Positions 35,214 through 47,689 are shown, numbered from the stretch's first letter. The stretch: 62,985 bases of DNA from Myxococcales bacterium (GCA_020431405.1 JAGQIK010000479.1:1-62985); one strand, 5' to 3'. The notes: a model not told the origin generated them from the letters alone. Program-made: numbers and translations.

Positions 35214-35590
35214 GATCCTTCGGCGTGGGCTAGCGCCTCGTTGATGCGCGCCACGAGCGTGCCCACGACAAATGGCTTGCACAGCCAGCCAGCGGCGTTG
35301 GCGCTGTCGAGATCAACTTCGGGCGGCAGATGCCCGGACATGATCAGCACGCTGCGCGCGCAACCGAGCTCGGCGAGCTGCTTCGCCACGTCGATGCCGC
35401 TCATGTCGGGCATCGTCAGGTCTGTCAGCAGCACGTCGAAGCGAGCACCTTCGCGCGCCAGCGCGAGCGCGTCGCTGCCGCAGCCGACGGACTCGACGTG
35501 GTAGCCCGCGATGCGCAGCGCACGCGCCACACCTCGGCGCACCAGCTCGTCGTCCTCGACCACCAGAACCCGGGGGGGCTCGTCCGCCAT
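35210..35590 (-). CDS. Single-domain response regulator (CheY-like receiver)
   Basis: 126 residues, a receiver domain only. The acidic pocket is VVEDDE (Asp13/14), the phosphoacceptor is Asp57 in LLTDLTMPDMSG, the switch Ser is in LIMSGH and the conserved Lys is in LCKPF. No output domain or partner kinase lies nearby, so it acts through protein contacts or phosphotransfer. It diverges from the cold-shock-like gene across 62 bp. Confidence 0.92.
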   Translation of the reverse strand: MADEPPRVLVVEDDELVRRGVARALRIAGYHVESVGCGSDALALAREGARFDVLLTDLTMPDMSGIDVAKQLAELGCARSVLIMSGHLPPEVDLDSANAAGWLCKPFVVGTLVARINEALAHAEGS

Positions 35591-35652
35591 CAGTCGTTCA
35601 AGATACCACTCTTTGATAGACTGCGGGTGGCTCTACTGGAGGAGGCAACGCG

Positions 35653-35865
35653 ATGGCGCAGGCTGTGATCAAGTCGTTCAAGAAAGAGCAAGGGTTTGGC
35701 TACATCGATCACCCCGAGCACGGAGATCTGCTCTTCGACTTCGAGGCGTGCAACTTCGAGCCCGAGGTCGGCGACGTGGTCGAGGTGACCCAGATCGGCA
35801 AGCGCTACGACGGCTCGCCCAAGGCCAAGGCCGTCATCTGCCCGAGCAAGCCTCCGAAGAAGTAG
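35653..35865 (+). CDS. Small cold-shock-domain-like protein
   Basis: 70 residues from an ATG with a strong Shine-Dalgarno (GGAGGAGG, about 6 nt upstream). VIKSFKKEQGFGYIDHPEHG corresponds to the first RNP strand of cold-shock proteins (KWF--KGFGFI), and LLFDFEACNF replaces the usual DVFVHFSAI, so the second RNP motif is degenerate. The rest (VGDVVEVTQIG) follows the fold. Probably a nucleic-acid-binding beta-barrel; whether it is cold-induced is unknown. It may be missed by automatic annotation because of its size. Confidence 0.75.
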   Translation: MAQAVIKSFKKEQGFGYIDHPEHGDLLFDFEACNFEPEVGDVVEVTQIGKRYDGSPKAKAVICPSKPPKK

Positions 35866-35881
35866 CCGCTGCTACCCGCTG

Positions 35882-36658
35882 CTACCCGTCGCTGCCGTCG
35901 TTGGCGACGTAGACCACCACGCAGGTGATGTTGTCCTCGCCGCCGAGCTGGTTGGCGCCGTCGACCAGCAAGCGCGGCAGCTCGCTGTAGTAGTTGCCCT
36001 GCATGTAGGTGCGCAGCTCGCGCTCGTCGATGTAGTTGGAGAGGCCGTCGCTGCAGAGCACGAAGCAGTCGCCCATCAGCGTCGGCATCGCCAGACGGTC
36101 GACGCGCACGTCGCGCTCGTAGCCCACCGAGCGCGTGACGATGTGGCGCAGGTCGCTGTTGGAGGCCTCTTCGGGGGTCATGAAGCCGGCGCGCACCTGC
36201 TCTTCGATCCAGGTGTGATCCACCGACAGCTGCTCGAGACGGTCGTCGCGGTAGAGGTACGCGCGGCTGTCGCCGACGTGCGCCAAGTAGAGCCGCCCGC
36301 CGAAGATCAACATCGCCGTCAGCGTGGTGCCCATGCCCGCGAGGGACGTGTCGGCGTTGGCGGCGTCGTAGATCGCGCGCCCCGCCGCGCGCGCCGCGCG
36401 CTCGAGCGCCTGTCCGGGTGGGTCGTCGCCGTCGGGGCCGAGCCCGGCGCCGCTGGCGGCGAGGCTCGCCATGTCGACCTTGCGCATCTCGCGCTCGAGG
36501 ATCTCCACCGCCATGCCGCTGGCGCGGTCGCCGCCGGTGTGGCCGCCCATGCCGTCGGCCACCGCGAAGAGCCCAACGTCCTCGAGGACAAGCAGCGAGT
36601 CCTCGTTGTGCTCGCGTTTTTGGCCGACGTCGGTCAGCCCCCACGCACGCAGCTTCAT
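35882..36658 (-). CDS. PP2C-family protein serine/threonine phosphatase
   Basis: 258 residues, complete PPM fold without extra domains. Metal-binding motifs are clear: LTDVGQKREHNEDS at the start, VADGMGGHTGGDRAS (Asp near residue 36), VGDSRAYLYRDDRLE, and VLCSDGLSNYI near the C-terminus, with GGEDNITCVVV at the end. It lies 42 bp downstream of the SpoVR gene on the same strand and may be the last gene of the PrkA-YeaH-SpoVR operon, where it could oppose the PrkA kinase; this link is inference. Confidence 0.93.
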   Translation of the reverse strand: MKLRAWGLTDVGQKREHNEDSLLVLEDVGLFAVADGMGGHTGGDRASGMAVEILEREMRKVDMASLAASGAGLGPDGDDPPGQALERAARAAGRAIYDAANADTSLAGMGTTLTAMLIFGGRLYLAHVGDSRAYLYRDDRLEQLSVDHTWIEEQVRAGFMTPEEASNSDLRHIVTRSVGYERDVRVDRLAMPTLMGDCFVLCSDGLSNYIDERELRTYMQGNYYSELPRLLVDGANQLGGEDNITCVVVYVANDGSDG

Positions 36659-36700
36659 CTATTGCTCGCCCCCGCGGCGACAGAGCGGCATCAGTAACGC

Positions 36701-38200
36701 TCAGTTGTTCGTCTCGACGGTCTTTTCCGAGTGGTCCTTGCCGTCGAAGCGCAAGATCTTACCGGTCTCGTCGAAGACCGACTGCAGGTTCACGGGCCGC
36801 CGCCAGACGCGGTAGACGTTGACGAGCGTGTCCTGCGCCCAGTCGACGCGCAGGTCGGTGCCCTCGTGGCGATGCGATAGCAAAAGCTCGCCGCGGTTTT
36901 CGAAGTTGCCGTCCTCGACCGAGATAAACGGGTTGCCGAAGTTGGTCAGCATGCCGAGCAGCTGGTCTTTGATCTGGCGGAACTGACGCGACTGGATCTC
37001 CCAGTGCGTCGAGCGTTCGTTCCAGCCGTAGGCGTAGAAGAGCTGCTCGCGGCAGAAGTCCTCGGTGAAGAACTCGTCGATGAAGGTCACGTCGTTGAAG
37101 ATCTTGCGCACCTGGAAGATCTTCTCCAGGCCGAGGCCGAGCTGGCGGTCCCAGCTGCGTTTGATCGCCAGGTCGTCGCACTCCTCCCACTCTTTGCCGA
37201 AGCGCCCGGAGTCCCAGCGCTCCTCGATGTTGCGAAACAGCTCGACGCCGATCTTGTAGGGGTTGAACGGGAAGCCGCCCGACAGCACGCCCGCGTTGAG
37301 GTCGGCGTAGTCGATGATCTCCGACGAGTCGAGCAGGTCGCGCGTCATCATCTTCGAGTGCCAGTAGACGGCCCAGCCCTCGTTCATGATCTTGGTCATG
37401 CCCTGCGGCGCGAAGTAGTAGGCCTCCTCGCGCACGATCTCCATCACGTCGCGCTGCCAGCTCTCGAGCGGGGCGTGCTCGATGAGGAACTTGACCACGT
37501 CGCGCTCGGGACGCAGCGGGAACTTGGGCGGCTTCTCGAGCTCCGGCTCCGCCTGCGGGTCCTTCGGCTCCTCGCCCTTGAACAGCTCGGGCGGGTTGAT
37601 GTAGCGCTCCATGTACGACGAGGCGACCTTGAGACGGATCGGCCCGCTGTGCTCCTCGACCTCTTCGCTGCCCTCGCGCGGCTCGCGGCGGATGTACATC
37701 GACATCGGATCGATGAGGTTGTCGATGGAGAGGCAGACGTCGATGAACGACTCGACCTTGTCGACGCCGAAGCGCTCCATCAGCCGCCGCACGCGCGTGG
37801 CGTGGTTGGCCATCTCGTCGATCATGCGGCGGTTGGTCTTCGAGAAGTAGTAGTTGTTCTTGAAGAAGTCGTTGTGGCCGCAGACGTGCGCCATCACCAG
37901 CTTCTGCTCGACGAGGCTGTTGCCCTCGAGCAGATAGCCGTAACAAGGGTCGTTGTTGATGACGAGCTCGTAGATCTTCGACAGGCCGTAGGTGTAGCTC
38001 TTGGAGAGGCGCTCGTACTCCATGCCGAAGCGCCAGTGTGGGTAGCGCGTCGGGAAGCCGCCGTAGGCCGCGACCTCGTTCATGGTCTTGTAGTCGAGCA
38101 GCTCGTAGACCTGCTTGAACATGTCGAGGCCGTAGTGCGACCGCGCCTTCTCCTCGATGCCAAGCTGCAGCTCGTACAGGTAGCTGGGAAGCGTCGCCAT
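36701..38200 (-). CDS. spoVR: SpoVR-family protein (YcgB-like)
   Basis: 499 residues, typical of the family. Characteristic segments include [70 protein letters not shown] and [14 protein letters not shown]. The biochemical role is unknown; in Bacillus it affects spore cortex formation, and homologues in non-sporulating bacteria are linked to stress. It starts 4 bp after the YeaH gene, so the two are cotranscribed. Cytosolic, with no signal peptide. Confidence 0.95.
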   Translation of the reverse strand: MATLPSYLYELQLGIEEKARSHYGLDMFKQVYELLDYKTMNEVAAYGGFPTRYPHWRFGMEYERLSKSYTYGLSKIYELVINNDPCYGYLLEGNSLVEQKLVMAHVCGHNDFFKNNYYFSKTNRRMIDEMANHATRVRRLMERFGVDKVESFIDVCLSIDNLIDPMSMYIRREPREGSEEVEEHSGPIRLKVASSYMERYINPPELFKGEEPKDPQAEPELEKPPKFPLRPERDVVKFLIEHAPLESWQRDVMEIVREEAYYFAPQGMTKIMNEGWAVYWHSKMMTRDLLDSSEIIDYADLNAGVLSGGFPFNPYKIGVELFRNIEERWDSGRFGKEWEECDDLAIKRSWDRQLGLGLEKIFQVRKIFNDVTFIDEFFTEDFCREQLFYAYGWNERSTHWEIQSRQFRQIKDQLLGMLTNFGNPFISVEDGNFENRGELLLSHRHEGTDLRVDWAQDTLVNVYRVWRRPVNLQSVFDETGKILRFDGKDHSEKTVETNN

Positions 38201-38204
38201 GCGG

Positions 38205-39314
<1,110 letters not shown>

Positions 39315-39328
39315 CTGTTGCTACCGAG

Positions 39329-41395
<2,067 letters not shown>

Positions 41396-41526
41396 GAGCG
41401 CATTTCTCCTGAGCAGTCGAAACGTGCACCTGGCGGCACAACGAACCAGGCGCATGGCTGGGGAAGAAGATGCCAAGCGTACCACGCTGCGCAGGGATGC
41501 AACATCTCGGGGTTTCGCCCAGAGAT

Positions 41527-42846
41527 TTACGGCGCTTGGCGCCCTCGATCACGCACCAGAAGACTCACGGCGAGGCCGCACAGCAGCGCGGCGAAGCCGA
41601 CGAAGACCAGCAGCACGCCCCAGCCGAAGGCGCTCTGCGGCGTGCCGACGAGCTCGCGCTGGTAGAGCGTGGAGAGACCCAGCGCGATGGCGGCGGCCGC
41701 CGGCGAAAGCGCCCGGCGCCACAGCGCGGCGACGAGGCCGGCCGCGACCAGCGGCAGGGCGACGACGAGCAGGTGCGGCGGCAGCGGGCCGCCAGCGTAG
41801 TCGGCGAGGCCGAGCCACAGCGCGGCGTAGGCGAAGCAGGCGGCGGCCGTGTACATGGCGACGTCGTGGCGGGCGAGCAGTGGGGTGTCGTGCACCTGCT
41901 CCTCGAGGCGATAGGGTGACGCCCCCTCGGCGTGGGGCGAGCGCTCGAGGCGGCGGCCGACGACGCGCTCGCGGCGCGCGGCGAGCAGCAGCGCGACGGC
42001 GGCCATCGCCGAGACACACCATAGATGGTGCGGCTCGCCGAAGGCGACTGGCAGCACCGACGCGGCGACCAGCACCCACACCGAGCGCGCGAGCTGGGCA
42101 CGGGCCGCGAAGAGGAACCCCGCGACGGCGAGCGGCAGCGTCGGCGAGAACAGCTTGTAGCTGTAGCTCCACCACATCATGTGGCCGAGCACGGCGGCGC
42201 CGAGGATCGCCCAGCTGGCGAGACGCGCGCGGGCGAGCACCGTCTTGCCCCAGTCGTCGAGCGCCGCGTCTTCGCTGTCGACGCGCGGAGGCAAGAGCTG
42301 CGCGACGAGGCCGAGGCCGAAGGCGAACAGCGCGACGGCGGCGCTGCCGTAGGGGCCGAGCAGGCCGCGCGCCAGCAGCTGGGGCATCAGCACCAGCCCG
42401 CCTGCGCCCAGGGCGACGAGCGCGTAGCCGCTGCGCGAGATGCGAAGCTCCATCGCCCAGGCGAGCGCGCGCAGCTTGACGAGCGTGAGCGCGAGCCAGA
42501 TCAGCGCGAAGACGAGGCCGACGTCGCCGCGAAGCGCCGCGACCTGCGTCTCGAAGGTCAGGTCGCAGAAGTAGGCCACGGCGATCAGCGCCAGCATCAG
42601 CGCCGGACGGCGCAAGCCGCGCCTCCGGTAGAGCAGCGCCGCGCAGGCGATCAGCGCGAACTGGTAGCCCTCGGTGAAGAAGCTGATCCAATGGTCGGCG
42701 GCCTGTCCGCTCTGCTCGCTGAGGTCGCGCGAGATGAGATACAGGCCGGCCAGCACCGCGGCGGCGCTGATCAGGTAGAGCGGGTTGTACTGGACGAACC
42801 AGCGCGTGACGAGACGCGTGGCCGCGGTGGGCTGGGGTCGGTTCAT
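41527..42846 (-). CDS. Polytopic membrane protein of unknown function
   Basis: 439 residues with about 11-12 hydrophobic helices. The ATG at 42846 is chosen because GGAGGA precedes it by 8 nt; a TTG two codons earlier is less likely. Conserved-looking loops are [32 protein letters not shown] and [14 protein letters not shown]. Between helices lies a cytosolic stretch with [22 protein letters not shown] do not recognise a family; there is no CPBP EExxxR motif, so it is not an evident MYXO-CTERM processing protease. Its 3' end lies 131 bp from the prkA start. Confidence 0.7.
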   Translation of the reverse strand: MNRPQPTAATRLVTRWFVQYNPLYLISAAAVLAGLYLISRDLSEQSGQAADHWISFFTEGYQFALIACAALLYRRRGLRRPALMLALIAVAYFCDLTFETQVAALRGDVGLVFALIWLALTLVKLRALAWAMELRISRSGYALVALGAGGLVLMPQLLARGLLGPYGSAAVALFAFGLGLVAQLLPPRVDSEDAALDDWGKTVLARARLASWAILGAAVLGHMMWWSYSYKLFSPTLPLAVAGFLFAARAQLARSVWVLVAASVLPVAFGEPHHLWCVSAMAAVALLLAARRERVVGRRLERSPHAEGASPYRLEEQVHDTPLLARHDVAMYTAAACFAYAALWLGLADYAGGPLPPHLLVVALPLVAAGLVAALWRRALSPAAAAIALGLSTLYQRELVGTPQSAFGWGVLLVFVGFAALLCGLAVSLLVRDRGRQAP

Positions 42847-42988
42847 CGGCAATGTCCTCCGCGCTGGCCTGAGAGCAATGGGCGTGCCTGCACGAATCCC
42901 CGGCCCACGAAGACAAAAGCGCGATCGCTCGCGTCAGGACGCGCCAAGTTGACAGGCGCGGCGCAGAACGTGAGACAACGGGACAGCG

Positions 42989-43906
42989 ATGAAGATCGTG
43001 ATCGTAGGCGCAGGCGCCGTGGGCGGCGTGATCGCGGCGCGGCTGGCGCAGATCGGCGCGGACGTGGTCTGCGTCGCGCGCGGCGAGCACGGGCGCGTGC
43101 TGCGCGAGCGCGGGCGCATCGAGCTTTCGGACGAGCGCGGGCGCTTTCGCGTCGCCCTGCCCTGCGTCGAGCGCGTCGCCGAGTGTGCGGGCGACGTCTA
43201 CCTCGTGGCGGTCAAGTCCAACGACACGGCGGGCGTGCTCGCCGAGCTGCCGCGCGGCGCCGCGGTGGTCTGCGCGCAGAACGGCGTGAGCAACGAGGCG
43301 CTGGCGCAGGCGGCGGGCATGTCGACCTACGGCATGATGGTCTGGATGCCCGCGCAGCACCTCGAGCCAGGCGTGGTCGAGATCTTCAGCGAGCCGCCGG
43401 GCTTTTTGCGCGTGGGGCGCTGGCCGCGCGGCGCCGACGACACGGCCGAGGCGCTGGCCAGCCGTCTGGCGCGCGCTGGCTTCGCCGCCGCCGCGGTGGA
43501 CGACGTGGCGCGTTGGAAGTGGAGCAAGCTGGTGAGCAACCTGCGCAACGCCGTCGACGCCTACTTCGCGCGCGAGGTCAAACGCGCCAGCATGGATGCG
43601 GTGATGGCCGAAGGCCGCGCCGTGCTCGACGCGGCGGGCATCGACTACCGCGATCCCGAGCAGCTAATGCGCGAGGCTTCGGCGCAGACGCCGAGCCGCA
43701 GCGCGCGCGTGCGCGCCGGCAGCTCCATGTGGCAGAGCGTCGCCCGCGGAAAGCCGACCGAGGTCGAAGCGCTCAACGGCACCATCGTCGCCCTCGCCGC
43801 CGAGCACGGAGTGGCGGCGCCGCTCAACCAGGCGCTGCTCGCGCTGGCGCGTGATCCGCCGAGCGAGCCCATCGTGCGTCCGCTCGCGGAGCTGGCGAGG
43901 AGATAG
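42989..43906 (+). CDS. Ketopantoate reductase family protein (PanE/ApbA-like)
   Basis: 305 residues. NADPH-binding start MKIVIVGAGAVGGVIAARLA, then VYLVAVKSNDTAGVL and CAQNGVSN as in PanE. The helical C-terminal domain has WKWSKLVSNLRNAVDAY (the catalytic Lys is expected in KWSKL) and RGKPTEVEALNGTIVALA, a close family match. It may reduce ketopantoate in pantothenate synthesis, but the family includes paralogues acting on other 2-oxo acids and no pan genes are adjacent. The start ATG lies 143 bp from the divergent membrane-protein gene. Confidence 0.85.
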   Translation: MKIVIVGAGAVGGVIAARLAQIGADVVCVARGEHGRVLRERGRIELSDERGRFRVALPCVERVAECAGDVYLVAVKSNDTAGVLAELPRGAAVVCAQNGVSNEALAQAAGMSTYGMMVWMPAQHLEPGVVEIFSEPPGFLRVGRWPRGADDTAEALASRLARAGFAAAAVDDVARWKWSKLVSNLRNAVDAYFAREVKRASMDAVMAEGRAVLDAAGIDYRDPEQLMREASAQTPSRSARVRAGSSMWQSVARGKPTEVEALNGTIVALAAEHGVAAPLNQALLALARDPPSEPIVRPLAELARR

Positions 43907-43936
43907 TCGCTCGCTCGTCCGTCCGCCGTGTGGCGC

Positions 43937-43972
43937 GGCCGAAGGCCACAGGCCACGGGCCACAGGCCACAG
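43937..43972. repeat. Heptamer array, inverted arm (GGCCACA type)
   Basis: Five 7 bp units: GGCCGAA, GGCCACA, GGCCACG, GGCCACA, GGCCACA. The reverse complement (CCTGTGGCC, TGTGGCCCG) matches the start of the array at 44094-44114, so the two can pair as a stem of about 20 bp with a loop of about 120 bp. Confidence 0.7.
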
Positions 43973-44062
43973 GATCGCTGAGCTTGCCCCCGCGCCTCGT
44001 ACCGTCGGCAGGCGTCGATGGCCACGAGGAACTCTGTTTCAGTCGACGCGATGCAACTCCGA

Positions 44063-44147
44063 CTGCGAAGCGCGAAGCGCGAGCCTACGGCGCGACCTGT
44101 GGCCTGTGGCCCGAGGCCCGAGGCCCGAGGCCCGAGGCCCGAGGCCT
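44063..44147. repeat. Dispersed heptamer repeat, copy 2 (longest)
   Basis: Left part 44063-44093 (CTGCGAAGCGCGAAGCGC onward) matches copy 1 closely. From 44094 it becomes ACCTGT, GGCCTGT, then five perfect GGCCCGA units and GGCCT. It ends 7 bp before the stop of the leftward metallophosphoesterase gene. Confidence 0.8.
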
Positions 44148-44154
44148 CCGCTGC

Positions 44155-45264
44155 TCAGGGGCGCTTGACCGTGACCCACGAGATCTCCGGCGGGCAGTTG
44201 AAGCGGATGCGCGGCGCGCTGTTTCCGCGCAGGCCGATGCCGCGCGAGATCAGCAGCGGGATTCCGTGCAGCACGTGCTTGCCGCCGGCGAGGCCGAGCT
44301 TGCTGTGCGTGATCAGCGCGCCGAGGCCGGGCAGCACGACCTGACCGCCGTGGGTATGGCCGACGAGGACGAGGTCGGCCTCGCCGCGGCGTAGCAGCGC
44401 GGCGGCGCGATCGGGGTGGTGCGTGATCACCAGGCGCAGCCCTGGCCGGCTGCTGTTGGTCGGCCGCACGGGATGACTGCCTGGGCCGCCGCCGACGCCG
44501 AAGAGCGCCACGTGGCCGCCGCCAGGAACCTCGATGTCGACCGTCTCGCCGCGCAGCACGCGAAGCGATCCGCCCGCGAGCACCTTCTGGAGCTGCGCTG
44601 GCCAGCGTTTGCCCCAGCCATCCCAGTCGCCGAGCACGGCGAAGACGCCGAGCGGCGCGTGCAGCGCGCGCACGAAGCGGTTGGCCGACGCGGCCACCAC
44701 CGCGGCGCGCTCGTCGTCGCCATCGTCGTTCATGAAGTCGCCGGTGAAGACGACGAGATCGGGGTGGCCGCGCTTGATCGCTTCGATGGCGAGGCGCTCG
44801 CGGCGACAGGGGCCGTCGGTCTGCAGATCGGAGACGTGCAGGATCGTCAGCGGGCGGACCGGCGCGCGCGGCGTGACGATCACGTAGTGACGCTCGGCGA
44901 GCAGCGCCGGCTCCAGCAGCCAGGCCCAGCTGCCCAGGCCGACGAGCGCGAGCGCGAGCAGCGCACCGAGGGGCGCCAGGCGCGGCCGGCGCCGACGCGC
45001 GAGCAGACACAGCAGCGCGTAGCCTGCCGGCAGCGTCAGCGTCCCCCCGAAGAACCCCATCGAGACGAGCCACATGGCGGGATCGGGGATGTACGGTCCG
45101 ACGACATGCCGGCGCAGCAGCAGCGCGCCGAGCGCGAGCGCCGCGTAGATCGGCAGCGGCGCGAAGAAGGCCAGCGCGCCGACGCGTCGGTCACGCCAGA
45201 TGCGCGCCAGCGGCCAAGCCAACGCCACGGCGGCGATGGCGAGCGAGATCAGAAAGCGGCTCAT
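44155..45264 (-). CDS. Membrane-anchored metallophosphoesterase with altered metal-site residues
   Basis: 369 residues. Four hydrophobic helices (about 1-120) precede a calcineurin-like phosphoesterase domain, the layout of YkuE/YaeI-type proteins. Motifs are HVSDLQTDG (Gln where most members have His), VFTGDFMND, LGDWDGWGKR in place of the usual GNHD, ITHHPDR and VGHTHGGQ. The changed first and third motifs may alter metal binding or substrate. Relatives act on phospholipids or UDP-diacylglucosamine; the substrate here is open. Confidence 0.83.
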   Translation of the reverse strand: MSRFLISLAIAAVALAWPLARIWRDRRVGALAFFAPLPIYAALALGALLLRRHVVGPYIPDPAMWLVSMGFFGGTLTLPAGYALLCLLARRRRPRLAPLGALLALALVGLGSWAWLLEPALLAERHYVIVTPRAPVRPLTILHVSDLQTDGPCRRERLAIEAIKRGHPDLVVFTGDFMNDDGDDERAAVVAASANRFVRALHAPLGVFAVLGDWDGWGKRWPAQLQKVLAGGSLRVLRGETVDIEVPGGGHVALFGVGGGPGSHPVRPTNSSRPGLRLVITHHPDRAAALLRRGEADLVLVGHTHGGQVVLPGLGALITHSKLGLAGGKHVLHGIPLLISRGIGLRGNSAPRIRFNCPPEISWVTVKRP

Positions 45265-45292
45265 GCCTGCACGGCGCGACCTTACACCAACG

Positions 45293-45301
45293 TGCTATAA
45301 A
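45293..45301 (+). promoter_or_regulatory. Extended -10 promoter (TGCTATAAA) of the SecD-like gene
   Basis: TGC directly before TATAAA (45296-45301) is an extended -10. No good -35 is visible. The predicted start lies about 3 nt before the ATG at 45311, giving an almost leaderless mRNA. Confidence 0.5.
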
Positions 45302-45310
45302 CGCGCGCGC

Positions 45311-46270
45311 ATGAGCGCGCCCGCCAAGAGCCGCGGCATCATCATCGCCGTCATCGTCGCGGCGCTGGTGCTGGTGGTCGGCGGCGTGCTGCTGTTGCGC
45401 GAGATGCTGCGGCCCAAGCCCGCGCTGCGCATGGTCTACCGCATGACCCCGCTCGCCGGCGTGAAGCTCGACGAGCGCAGCAAGCAAGCCTGCCTCGCGC
45501 GAGTCAAGGCGCGCCTCGAGCAGCTCGGCGTCGACGGCGCCGTCGTCACGCGCCGAGGTGACGAGCTCGATGTCGACGTCCCCGCGCTCGAGGCGGCGAC
45601 CATGCGCGACGTCAAGCGCGTGCTCGCGCGCGGCGGGCGGCTGGAGCTGACGTTCATCAACGACGCCGGTGACCCGCTGCGCGCCCTTGCACGCGAGCTC
45701 GGGCGCGGTGGGCTCGTCGAACCGCGACCGCGCAGCTACTCGGGGCGCGACGGGCGCACCGTGCGCTACACGGCGCTCGTCGGTCGCGACCGCGCGGCGC
45801 TGCAGCGGCTGGCGCACGAGCACGCGCGACACGTCGCGGGGCGGCTGCTGGTGGGCGCGAGCTTCGAGGTCCAGCGACGCGGCGCGCCGCTCTACGAGCT
45901 GTTCCTGCTCGAGCGCGAGACGGGGCTGACCAGCAACGACGTCACTAGCGCGCGCGCCATCATCGACGACCACACCGGGCGCGCGCAGGTCGCGATGCGC
46001 CTCGGCGAGGTGGGCGCGCGCCGGTTCGGGGAGATGACCGCACGCAACGTGGGCCGGCGGCTCGCCATCGTCGTCGACGGTCACGTGATGTCGGCGCCGG
46101 TGGTGCAGAGCGCGATCCGCGGCGGTCGCGCGGTGATCGACCTGGGCGGCGCGGCGCGCAGCGCGGTGGCGCTTTTGCACGAGGCCAAGACGTTGGCCGC
46201 CGTGTTGCGCGCCGGCGCGATGCCCGCGCGGCTGCAGCCGCTCAGCGAGTCGCAGCTGCAGCCGAAGTAG
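45311..46270 (+). CDS. SecD-like periplasmic head domain protein without the RND channel
   Basis: 319 residues. One N-terminal membrane helix (about 9-29) and then a soluble region resembling the first periplasmic domain of SecD: a repeat-like start (VKARLEQLGVDGAVVTRRGDELDVDVPAL), GGRLELTFINDAGDPL, then LTSNDVTSARAIIDDHTGRAQVAMRLGEVGARRFGEMTARNVGRRLAIVVDG, near-identical in pattern to the SecD sequence before its first RND helix. The protein ends after VLRAGAMPARLQPL, exactly where SecD would enter TM2. It may assist export or be a diverged paralogue; the full secD is not in this window. Confidence 0.8.
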   Translation: MSAPAKSRGIIIAVIVAALVLVVGGVLLLREMLRPKPALRMVYRMTPLAGVKLDERSKQACLARVKARLEQLGVDGAVVTRRGDELDVDVPALEAATMRDVKRVLARGGRLELTFINDAGDPLRALARELGRGGLVEPRPRSYSGRDGRTVRYTALVGRDRAALQRLAHEHARHVAGRLLVGASFEVQRRGAPLYELFLLERETGLTSNDVTSARAIIDDHTGRAQVAMRLGEVGARRFGEMTARNVGRRLAIVVDGHVMSAPVVQSAIRGGRAVIDLGGAARSAVALLHEAKTLAAVLRAGAMPARLQPLSESQLQPK

Positions 46271-46289
46271 CCGTCGATCCCGGCCGCGG

Positions 46290-47660
46290 CTAGGGCAGCA
46301 GCACCTTGTCGATGACGTGGATGACGCCGTTGGTGACGTTGATGTCGAACGGACCGATAGCCGCACCGGCGGTGCCCGCGCTGCTCACGCTCGGGCCTCC
46401 GGCGTTGAAGGACAGCTGCTCGCCGCTGAGCAGCGTGTCGACCGGCGTGCTGGGCAGGCCGCTGGAGAGCACCGGCGCCGCCGCCTCGACCACGTGAAGC
46501 AGCAGCACATCGCGCAGCACGGCGGGATCGGTGGGCGGCGTGATGGCGCCGAACGCCGCGTTGGTTGGCGCGAACACCGTGTACGGCTTGTCCGCGGCGA
46601 GCGCGTCGGCGACCTTGGTCGGTCCCGGCAGGTCGGCGGCAGCGCCGACGGCACCGAGCAGCTCGCTGAAGCCGGCGATGGTCGCCATGTCGACGATGTT
46701 GGGCGGCAGCAGCACCTTGTCGATGACGTGCACGACGCCGTTGGTGGCCTTGAGGTCGGCGATCACGACCGACGCGTCGTTGACCTTGGCGCCGCTCGAG
46801 GTGTCGAAGAGCAGCGTGACGCCGTTGCCCCACTTGTTTTGCAGCAGCGAGTCGGCCTTGGGCGGGATCGCGTCCGACGCGACGCTCGCGCCGATGGCGT
46901 GATAGAGCAGCACGTCGCGCAATGCGTCCGGATCCGTCGGCGCCGCGATGGCCTTGAAGGCGTCGTCAGTGGGTGCGAAGACGGTGAAAGGACCTGCGCC
47001 CTTGAGCACGTCGACGAGCTTGTCGTTGCCGACATTGCCCGCTGCGACGACGGCGTTGACCAGCTCGCCGAGGCCGCCGTAGGTCGCCAGCGTCGGGATG
47101 TCCGGCGGCAGCATCACCCGATCGATGACGTGGATAACGCCATTGCTGGCCTCGATGTCGGTGGCCACCACGTTGGCGCCGCCGCTGACCGCGTTGCCGC
47201 CGTTGATCGTCACGCCGGAGTCTGTGCCGATGAAGAACGTCAGGTCGGCGGCGCTTGTCACGGGTCCCGCCTTGACGTCCGCCGCCTTGACGGTGGCGCC
47301 CTGGATCACGTGATAGAGGATGATCTGCTGCAGCTGCTCTTTGGTGAAGCCGTCGAGGCTGGTGATGCCGGCGTCCTCGAAGGCCTTGTTGTTGGGCGCG
47401 AAGACCGTGAATGGGCCCGCGCCGCTGATCACGTCGACGAGCTCGGCCTTCTGCACCGCCGCGACGAGGGTCGAGAAGTCTGGGTTGCCGATGGCGATCT
47501 CGGCGATGGTCTGCAGCCCGCTCGGCCCATCGCCGGTGCCGGCCTCGATGCCGGCGTCGGGTGTGTTGCTCGGGCTGCTGTCGCCGCACCCTGCGAGCAG
47601 CCCCAGCGCGACAAGGGTCGAAACGATGACGGTCAGTCTCTTCAGATTAAGCGTTTGCAT
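46290..47660 (-). CDS. Lipoprotein with three fasciclin (FAS1) domains
   Basis: 456 residues. ATG at 47660 with GGAGGG 4 nt upstream. Lipobox LAGC. Three tandem FAS1 domains (about 48-180, 185-320, 325-456), each with the H1 motif GPFTVFAPTDDAF (or variant), a YH motif (ILYHVIQGA, LLYHAIGAS; LLHVVEAA in the third) and the H2 end NGVIHVIDKVLLPP. FAS1 proteins mediate adhesion or polymer binding at the cell surface. The upstream region carries an unusual phased repeat and a dyad, pointing to regulated expression. Confidence 0.93.
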   Translation of the reverse strand: MQTLNLKRLTVIVSTLVALGLLAGCGDSSPSNTPDAGIEAGTGDGPSGLQTIAEIAIGNPDFSTLVAAVQKAELVDVISGAGPFTVFAPNNKAFEDAGITSLDGFTKEQLQQIILYHVIQGATVKAADVKAGPVTSAADLTFFIGTDSGVTINGGNAVSGGANVVATDIEASNGVIHVIDRVMLPPDIPTLATYGGLGELVNAVVAAGNVGNDKLVDVLKGAGPFTVFAPTDDAFKAIAAPTDPDALRDVLLYHAIGASVASDAIPPKADSLLQNKWGNGVTLLFDTSSGAKVNDASVVIADLKATNGVVHVIDKVLLPPNIVDMATIAGFSELLGAVGAAADLPGPTKVADALAADKPYTVFAPTNAAFGAITPPTDPAVLRDVLLLHVVEAAAPVLSSGLPSTPVDTLLSGEQLSFNAGGPSVSSAGTAGAAIGPFDINVTNGVIHVIDKVLLP

Positions 47661-47689
47661 GAGCCCTCCATGGTTCTGGAGGGGTTTAG

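Larger units (their letters stand above)
43907..44154. other. Convergent intergenic region rich in repeats
   Basis: 248 bp between the 3' ends of two convergent genes. It contains a left heptamer array (43937-43972), about 90 bp without clear features, and the longest copy of the dispersed heptamer element (44063-44147). The two arrays face each other in inverted orientation. No open reading frame here looks real. Confidence 0.7.

Noticed and set aside
41470-41490. Sigma-54 promoter upstream of prkA (TGGTAC...TGGCA)
   Set aside because: The distance between the GG and GC elements is 2 bp too short for a -24/-12 promoter.
41527-42846. Polytopic protein as the MYXO-CTERM processing protease for the two nearby proteases
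   Set aside because: No EExxxR or HxxxB-type CPBP motif and no rhomboid GxSG motif are visible.
44094-44147. Short tandem repeats as a possible CRISPR or recombination site
   Set aside because: Units of 7 bp with no spacers and no cas or recombinase gene nearby.
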